The translations under genes were made by a program, and so were the position numbers. Shown here piece by piece: positions 59,110 through 64,000 of a stretch of DNA of 64,000 nucleotides (position 1 is its first letter; each line of letters begins with the position of its first letter). This stretch comes from Pasteuria penetrans (GTDB taxonomy: Bacteria > Bacillota > Bacilli > Thermoactinomycetales > Thermoactinomycetaceae), in the NCBI RefSeq assembly GCF_900538055.1, contig NZ_UZAC03000001.1, positions 1,302,001 through 1,366,000 of the forward strand. Direction: 5' to 3'. The notes beneath the pieces were generated by a model, which saw only the letters and a program-made list of their open reading frames with translations, did no database searches and was not told the DNA's origin.

Positions 59110-59805
59110 ATGATGATAGTGAATAAAGCAATAAAGGTAGCATTTTTCGTGGCCCCCCTCCTTTCCCCCTTTGGGGTATTATTTGAAAATACTGGCAAGC
59201 TAAATGCTGCATCCCCCCACCATCAAGATTGGACAGACGATCATTCGAGTAACAGTTGGGATAGTGACAGTTGGGATTCGGGTCCGCCAAGTCCAACAAC
59301 GCATGAAAACGTGGACCATACAACTCCACCACCGGTGCCGCCACACCAGAGCAGCGCCACATCGAGACCGCACCAACACTCCTCTCCACCACCGGTGCCG
59401 CCACACCAGAGCAGCGCCACATCGAGACCGCACCAACACTCCTCCCTCCCAACCCCCAATGAAGTCAAAAATTCCTACTACAACCCCGTCGCCAACCACC
59501 CCATGAAACAATCTCTCCCACCCAACTACTCCCACTACAAAAATCCCTCTCTCAATGAGCTCTCCCCCGTCCAATTCCCGTACAATCCTCTGAATAATTT
59601 CATTGACTCCAGACCCTCTGCATTCGAATCATATAAAAAACCACCTACAATAGGAGGAAAAATAAACAACAGAATCAACAATGCAATGAGAGGAAAAATA
59701 AACAGAATCAACAATGCAATGAGGGGAATAAAAACAGGATTTACGGGTATAAGGAATAGATTCAACGGCGCCATCGATGGTTGGAGGCGAGGGGGATTAA
59801 GGTAA
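59110..59805 (+). CDS. Small exported protein with Pro/His repeats and cationic C-terminus
   Basis: The 231-residue protein has a signal peptide (IKVAFFVAPLLSPFGVLF), a Ser/Asp/His-rich stretch, two exact 20-residue repeats (PPPVPPHQSSATSRPHQHSS at about 74-113), and a basic C-terminal tail of about 50 residues (GGKINNRINNAMRGKINRINNAMRG then a KTGFTGIRNRFNGAIDGW segment). The tail looks amphipathic with an internal 11-13-residue repeat, as in some membrane-active peptides. No family was recognised. The start could be ATG 59110 or 59113, or GTG 59119 (AGGATG upstream). An eroded paralogue lies upstream. Confidence 0.65.
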   Translation: MMIVNKAIKVAFFVAPLLSPFGVLFENTGKLNAASPHHQDWTDDHSSNSWDSDSWDSGPPSPTTHENVDHTTPPPVPPHQSSATSRPHQHSSPPPVPPHQSSATSRPHQHSSLPTPNEVKNSYYNPVANHPMKQSLPPNYSHYKNPSLNELSPVQFPYNPLNNFIDSRPSAFESYKKPPTIGGKINNRINNAMRGKINRINNAMRGIKTGFTGIRNRFNGAIDGWRRGGLR

Positions 59806-59829
59806 GCGAGAAGAATTAAAGCAAAGATG

Positions 59830-60390
59830 GGTTCCACCACGATCCAATACTTCAACATCCGTCCTGTAGCGATACAAAACAGGATCAACTCTCAATTTTT
59901 TGTAGTCCCTCCACTCATACCCCATCCTCTTGACCCTGTGACAATTCCCTTAGCTTTTTCCCCCGCGTCCCGATTCACCAACCGGTAATGACTCCCCCTG
60001 CAAGTGTGCTGGGCCACCAATACCAGGGGGGATCTATTGGGGAATACCAAAGATCGTTCAAGGAAAGTTGTTCCGTCCTTACTTTCTCATGCACTCCCCC
60101 TTCCTATCATCCACTTGTGAGAAGATCATAATCCCAAGCGGCTGTCAGGAAAAACAATAACCTCCTCCAAAAAACATGGGGATGCTCAGGACAAAAAACA
60201 GGGCCATCTGGAAGTCGCTCATGCTGGGTCCGTGTCCTCCAGAACAGGTTAGAGGCCATTATTTTCCGTGGGCAGGCTCTGTGGACAAGCAAATAGATAG
60301 GTCCATATAGATGAAATCCAATATTATAATATATTCAAAATAAATACTATTAGAATATATAATTAGTGAAAACACGAACAAAAATATATA
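59830..60390. repeat. 3' DNA repeat of the exported-protein gene
   Basis: Collinear with 58690-59100 and partly with 49280-49610. The end (CCATATAGAT.AAATCCAATATTAT then AT-rich DNA to AAATATATACAA) equals the sequence immediately upstream of ATG 59110, so gene plus spacer were duplicated as a unit. Confidence 0.7.
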
Positions 60391-60400
60391 CAAGGAACAA

Positions 60401-60429
60401 CCCCCCATGATGGTATCACGGGGGGCTTT
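60401..60429 (+). terminator. Rho-independent terminator
   Basis: CCCCCATGAT pairs with ATCACGGGGG (one mismatch), followed by CTTTT. It lies between the relic repeat and the broken transposase. Confidence 0.7.
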
Positions 60430-60439
60430 TCATGGTTCT

Positions 60440-61890
60440 GGTGCGGTTGAGAAGGTTCACAATTGTTTCCTGAGGTTCAAATGAAAATGGAAAGTGGGAT
60501 TTTGCGTATTCATAGAGGAACATGTTTCCTTATACAGGGAAACATATGCCGATTATCATAACACTATGGGTCAACCCTGCAAGGATATCCTTTTTACCCT
60601 AATCCCGGAGTTCATTAAAGAGACCTTTGGGTGGACAGACAGGGAATTGCGTGCGTATTCCACGAGAGGTACTATTTTTTGAAGCTCTGGGGGGCAAAAA
60701 AGGAAAGCCCCTTATAGGTAGGAGAACATTATACGAAGGCAGAAAACGGTTGTTGGCATACGAGGAGAAAGCAAAATGCAATGGTACACGGGACTCTTTT
60801 CAGCACTTCACCACCTTCCCAAAGTCAATAGTAGGTATGATATCCGCCTGCCGTAGAATGGATAGCACGCTAATCAACAGCAACATAAGGAAATGAACCC
60901 GTAATGACGTGATCTGTCTGGTGGCAAAAAATGTGGTTTGTATCTCGGCTGAACTCCTGATTCCCCTCCCCGCGGAGTGGGGAGTTTTTCTGGAGAAAGG
61001 ATGCAAATTCACAGACATCGATAGTCGGCAATCATTGGACCATCAGCCCCCCCAAAAAGGAGCAACAGCAAGGGATCATAGGACTGCAGAATTAATTGGG
61101 GTTTGCTTGGTTATAAGGAAACAGGTCTCCCAATAAGACAAAATCAGATCAACTAAGGGGTATGCACTGCTGGAAAAGGTGATCTGGGAACAGACTGAGG
61201 AGGAGATGAACAAGGAAATCTCAGGATGCTCCCCAAGGTGCATTCTAGTGGTCTACAAAGCCCTTATGATCCTGATGCTCAGTACAGGAAAAAGAACAAA
61301 CAGGAATGTTGGGGATATTCCAGACAAATCGTAGGAGATCGTGATGGAGGGAAGGAAATAAGCCTAATTTCCTTCTTTGATCTGAGAGGTTCCCTGCATC
61401 CAGATACGACCTTTGCGAAGGAGTACATAGGAACATGGGTTCCCCATGATGGAACGCGGTTGTGTGCCGATGGGGGGTACTACGGCCATGATGAGATAAG
61501 CGAGCTTGCCCAATCAAAGGGTATTTCCCTATGTTTCACCCATAGGACGGGCCAAAGGGAAAACCCCAATCAATTGGGAGCAAGCACGTTTGTGCGAGAC
61601 AAAAAAACAAAGGAAATTACACGATGCGTGGCAAACAAACCCGAGAACAGCCAGTACAAACCAGGGAGCGCGGGACCAGTGTGGCTTATTTCAACAGGGA
61701 AGATTGCAAGAAGTGCCCCTTTGCGGATCAATGCATTGGCAAACCCAACAAAATAGGGGGAAGATAGGACTAACCGACCGAACGTATTCGGCGACGGAGC
61801 AGAGAGATCAATTGGAGGAGTCAAAATATAGGGAAGCAGGGAACCATAGTGCAGCCATTGAGGGCGCGTTTGCTCCGCACTAAAAAATGC
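60440..61890 (+). pseudogene. IS1182-like transposase, frameshifted
   Basis: The N-terminal part (about 60494-60900) reads YRETYADYHNTMGQPCKDIL and DRELRAYSTRG across two frames; the family has ..YHNTMGRPSI and L.LSDRELEE. A RMDSTLINSNIRK block corresponds to the RVDSTHV..N catalytic Asp segment. The C-terminal part (61226-61880) reads DPDAQYRKKNKQECWGYSRQIV and GTRLCADGGYYGHDEI (second Asp), then shifts frame into DCKKCPF..CIGKP.K-like and NHSAAIEGAFA (catalytic Glu region). Several stops and shifts show it is dead. Confidence 0.8.
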
Positions 61891-61954
61891 TTACGGCGCC
61901 TGCTGACTTGAGGTGCATGGTGAACGAGAATCTAGGTTGGCAATATATTCGCAA

Positions 61955-62220
61955 AGTGTGTGGCGTATAACACATCCCAAATATCCGAATATATAGTAAA
62001 ATTTAACTAAGAATGAGTAAGCAATATAAGCTGGTCTATTTGTCGTGCTAAGATGTACGGAATAGGGCATTCATTTTCACAATCATGGGTTCAAAAACCT
62101 AATTTCCATACAGAAGTAATTAATTAACTGTTAGCAATCAATATATCTTATTTTGAAATATAATTAATATCGTAAAAAACCAAATCAACTTAATTTTACT
62201 TCCTGCACCAGCACCTTTTA
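61955..62220 (+). repeat. IS-end repeat, inverted partner of 46905-47195
   Basis: Reverse complement of the segment between the CPBP genes; it lies just 3' of the broken IS1182-like transposase. See the partner entry for matching blocks. Confidence 0.75.
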
Positions 62221-62317
62221 TGAATATTTTATCACTACAGTATCAATGGGTATCGAAAAAAGTAGTTAAATTTTTAAATTTAACTACTTGATAAACAACC
62301 ATCAAGGAAAAATTCCG

Positions 62318-62665
62318 GATCTTGGCCAAACTTCGGACCCGGAATATCCTTGGGCGGTTTTTTCCTAATTCTGGATTGTAAGGATGAGTTAGGTGGGGCC
62401 CCAGATTTCCCGAATCCTCACAGGAACACCTGATTCCCGGGAATGGACGGTTGACAATGGACTCTAGGATATAACTCATTTTATCTGATTTTGTGGTTCC
62501 CAATTTCTCTATTTTCACGATTTTCACTTCGTCCGAAAAAGGGGGGGCCCCGGGAAATTTAGTTCTGTTTTCATATCAACAACCCCTTATTACCTGGTAG
62601 GGGGTGAGTTGCCTATCCCCACTCCCGAGACTGAACCCCCAGGTCCGATATGCGGCCAAGATCCA
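62318..62665 (+). repeat. Direct partner of 47208-47556
   Basis: About 350 bp aligned to the copy between the CPBP genes. Here it ends just before an exported-protein gene on the opposite strand. Confidence 0.85.
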
Positions 62666-62695
62666 AAATTCCCAATGTTACAGGTGGATATACCC

Positions 62696-63016
62696 TTATA
62701 GGCGATAATGTATGCCACCTTTTTCCTTGGTGCATTCCTCCGATAAACTACTATTCAGAGAATTATGTGAACAATCATCCCCTACACATATGCAGCGGGT
62801 ATCCTCCTCCTTATTTTCCTTATTTTCCTTATTTTCCTTATTTTCCTTATTTTCCTGTTTTTCCTTATTTTCCTGTTTTTCCCTATTTTCCTGTTTTTCC
62901 CTATTTTCCTGATTCCCTCCCCCCTGATCGTTAGTTACCGCAGTAGTGGGGGCCGTCATCAGGGAGAAGGACCCGCATAGGACAATCAGAGGACAAAGGA
63001 TACGTACGTTACGCAC
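62696..63016 (-). CDS. Small exported Lys/Glu/Asn-repeat protein
   Basis: About 106 residues from GTG 63016, which has AAGGAAGGGG nine bases upstream; the open frame runs to 63109 but without a site. A signal peptide (VRILCPLIVLCGSFSLMTAPTTAV) is followed by ENREKQ/ENKEKQ/ENK repeats (about 32-72) and a Cys-containing tail (RCICVGDDCSHNS...EECTKEK). The repeat DNA is made of 9-bp units. Unknown function; probably surface-exposed or secreted. Confidence 0.65.
   Translation of the reverse strand: MRNVRILCPLIVLCGSFSLMTAPTTAVTNDQGGGNQENREKQENREKQENKEKQENKENKENKENKENKEEDTRCICVGDDCSHNSLNSSLSEECTKEKGGIHYRL
62808..62920. repeat. 9-bp coding microsatellite
   Basis: About a dozen units of TTATTTTCC or TGTTTTTCC (plus strand) encode the ENK/EKQ repeats of the gene above. 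Because the unit is three codons, slippage changes protein length without changing frame. Confidence 0.9.
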
Positions 63017-63138
63017 GAAAATCAACCCCTTCCTTATTTTGGGGGAAAACCCCACCCCACCAGAGTCACGAATACAAATACAGCGGGAAAACCAGGGGGC
63101 GACAAACATCCCCCCGTCGTCCCCACTCTAACAAAAAC

Positions 63139-64000
63139 CTATGCAGACGAATGGTCCCCCATAAAACTAGCGGATGCCGCCATAGCCACTGCCTTGCCTG
63201 CATCTACACGACCATATCCAAACCAAGGACTATGTCCCTTCTCATTATAATCACCTCGGCGATCCCCACGCACGTCAGGGTGGCTATCCACCAAACGACA
63301 CGCTGTTGAACGTAGGATTTCACGAATCTGATCTGTCGTGAGATGTGGACCAGCAGAACGCATCAAACCTATTACCCCCGCCACAATAGGGGCAGCCATG
63401 GAGGTACCACTACAGCGATGAGTAAAATGACTACGAGGCGTAAACCCCGCCGGCTCGCTTCCTAGGGTCCAAACAGCAAGTCCGGGAACAAACTTACGAC
63501 GATCATAGGGGTGAAAATTACTACTTGGGGCACAAACACACACGGCCTCGCCCCAATTCGAATAATCAGCATGTCGTGCCAGACTTGTCGAGGCGGCTAC
63601 CGTAATTACATGGGGGTGATTGGTAAAACCGTTGAGGATGGGTCCTGTAGCTCGCTTCAAATCCCCCTGGGCGTCGAGATAGGGGACACCTTCCTGATTT
63701 TTACGATCCAGCAATGGGGCATTGTCATTTCCCGCGGCAAAACAAATCGCACAACCGTTACCGCGCGGCCCACCTTCCTTGGCCAAACGGGTCAGAAGTT
63801 GGTGCATCGGAGTACATAAAGGAGCATAAGAGGGTGGTGGTCCCCAACTACAACTGAGAACATCTGCCCTTTGTCCTACCTCGGAAAATATTGCCATCAA
63901 TCGGTAATCATCAACGATCCATGGTATATGAGCAGGCAAAAAAGAACACCCTGGCGCCACTCCAACCAGACCATATTCATCCTCTTCCGCTAAGGCCGCA
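63139..64000 (-). CDS. Subtilisin-like serine protease (S8), N-terminus outside window
   Basis: The frame is open to the window edge; the first visible residues (AALAEEDEYGLVGVAPGCSFLPAH) match the region just after the catalytic His of subtilases. The catalytic Ser is in GTSMAAPIVAGVIGLM and the oxyanion Asn in CFAAGNDNAP; the Asp and His residues lie beyond 64000. The end, GYGRVDAGKAVAMAA, is the normal subtilase terminus. At least 287 residues are present. Candidates include a secreted or spore-associated protease. Confidence 0.92.
   Translation of the reverse strand, partial: AALAEEDEYGLVGVAPGCSFLPAHIPWIVDDYRLMAIFSEVGQRADVLSCSWGPPPSYAPLCTPMHQLLTRLAKEGGPRGNGCAICFAAGNDNAPLLDRKNQEGVPYLDAQGDLKRATGPILNGFTNHPHVITVAASTSLARHADYSNWGEAVCVCAPSSNFHPYDRRKFVPGLAVWTLGSEPAGFTPRSHFTHRCSGTSMAAPIVAGVIGLMRSAGPHLTTDQIREILRSTACRLVDSHPDVRGDRRGDYNEKGHSPWFGYGRVDAGKAVAMAASASFMGDHSSA

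Overview
This looks like a chromosomal segment from an endospore-forming Firmicute of the Bacillales type. The evidence is a miaB-cotE pair (CotE is a spore-coat morphogenetic protein), a ftsY-ffh-rpsP-rimM-trmD-rplS-rbgA-rnhB block in Bacillus order, a YitT-family protein, a NodB deacetylase and CcdC. Gene islands are separated by long, AT-rich, repeat-laden gaps full of fossil mobile DNA. A decaying collagen-like gene and many secreted proteins suggest a host-associated lineage in genome decay. A Pasteuria-like organism fits, but that is inference and not shown directly. Non-ATG starts are common: TTG for ruvB, cotE and ftsY; GTG for trpS, rpsP and rbgA; apparently ATT for ruvC.

Layout. 0-2 kb: collagen-like relic and a dead group II intron reverse transcriptase. 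1.9-4 kb: trpS and a tandem TrpRS-like paralogue that has lost both catalytic signatures. 4.2-6.7 kb: ccdC, a 175-bp tandem duplication, a membrane protein and holA. 6.7-8.7 kb: intron RNA remnant and a repeat pair. 8.7-14.5 kb: yajC, ruvB-ruvA-ruvC, a YitT protein and a polysaccharide deacetylase. 14.7-17.6 kb: a polytopic membrane protein, then a secreted precursor whose C-terminus resembles halocin C8, with ten cysteines. 18.4-19.8 kb: an intact IS256/Mutator transposase. 21.1-25 kb: miaB, cotE and a putative amidoligase, probably one spore-related unit. 25.4-37.2 kb: exported proteins, namely two M1 aminopeptidases, three CAP-domain proteins and two tandem polytopic membrane paralogues. 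37.4-43.6 kb: the SRP/ribosome/tRNA-modification block. 43.7-50.6 kb: intron and IS relics around two near-duplicate CPBP proteases. 50.8-56.7 kb: two exported PGRP/amidase_2 proteins with long low-complexity N-terminal regions. 56.7-62.7 kb: relic repeats, a small exported protein with a cationic tail, and a broken IS1182-like element. 62.7-64 kb: a KEN-rich exported protein and the C-terminal part of a subtilisin-like protease that runs off the window.

How the parts fit together. The housekeeping islands carry DNA replication and repair (holA, ruvABC), protein targeting (ffh, ftsY, yajC) and translation (trpS, rpsP, rplS, rimM, trmD, rbgA, miaB), and are compact with ATGA/GTGA overlaps. The accessory islands encode envelope, spore-surface or secreted functions: peptidoglycan or polysaccharide hydrolysis, peptidases, CAP proteins and a candidate bacteriocin. 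Their genes are often locally duplicated. The spacers hold several diverged repeat families and at least seven group II intron remnants of one family. No tRNA, rRNA or CRISPR array was recognised.
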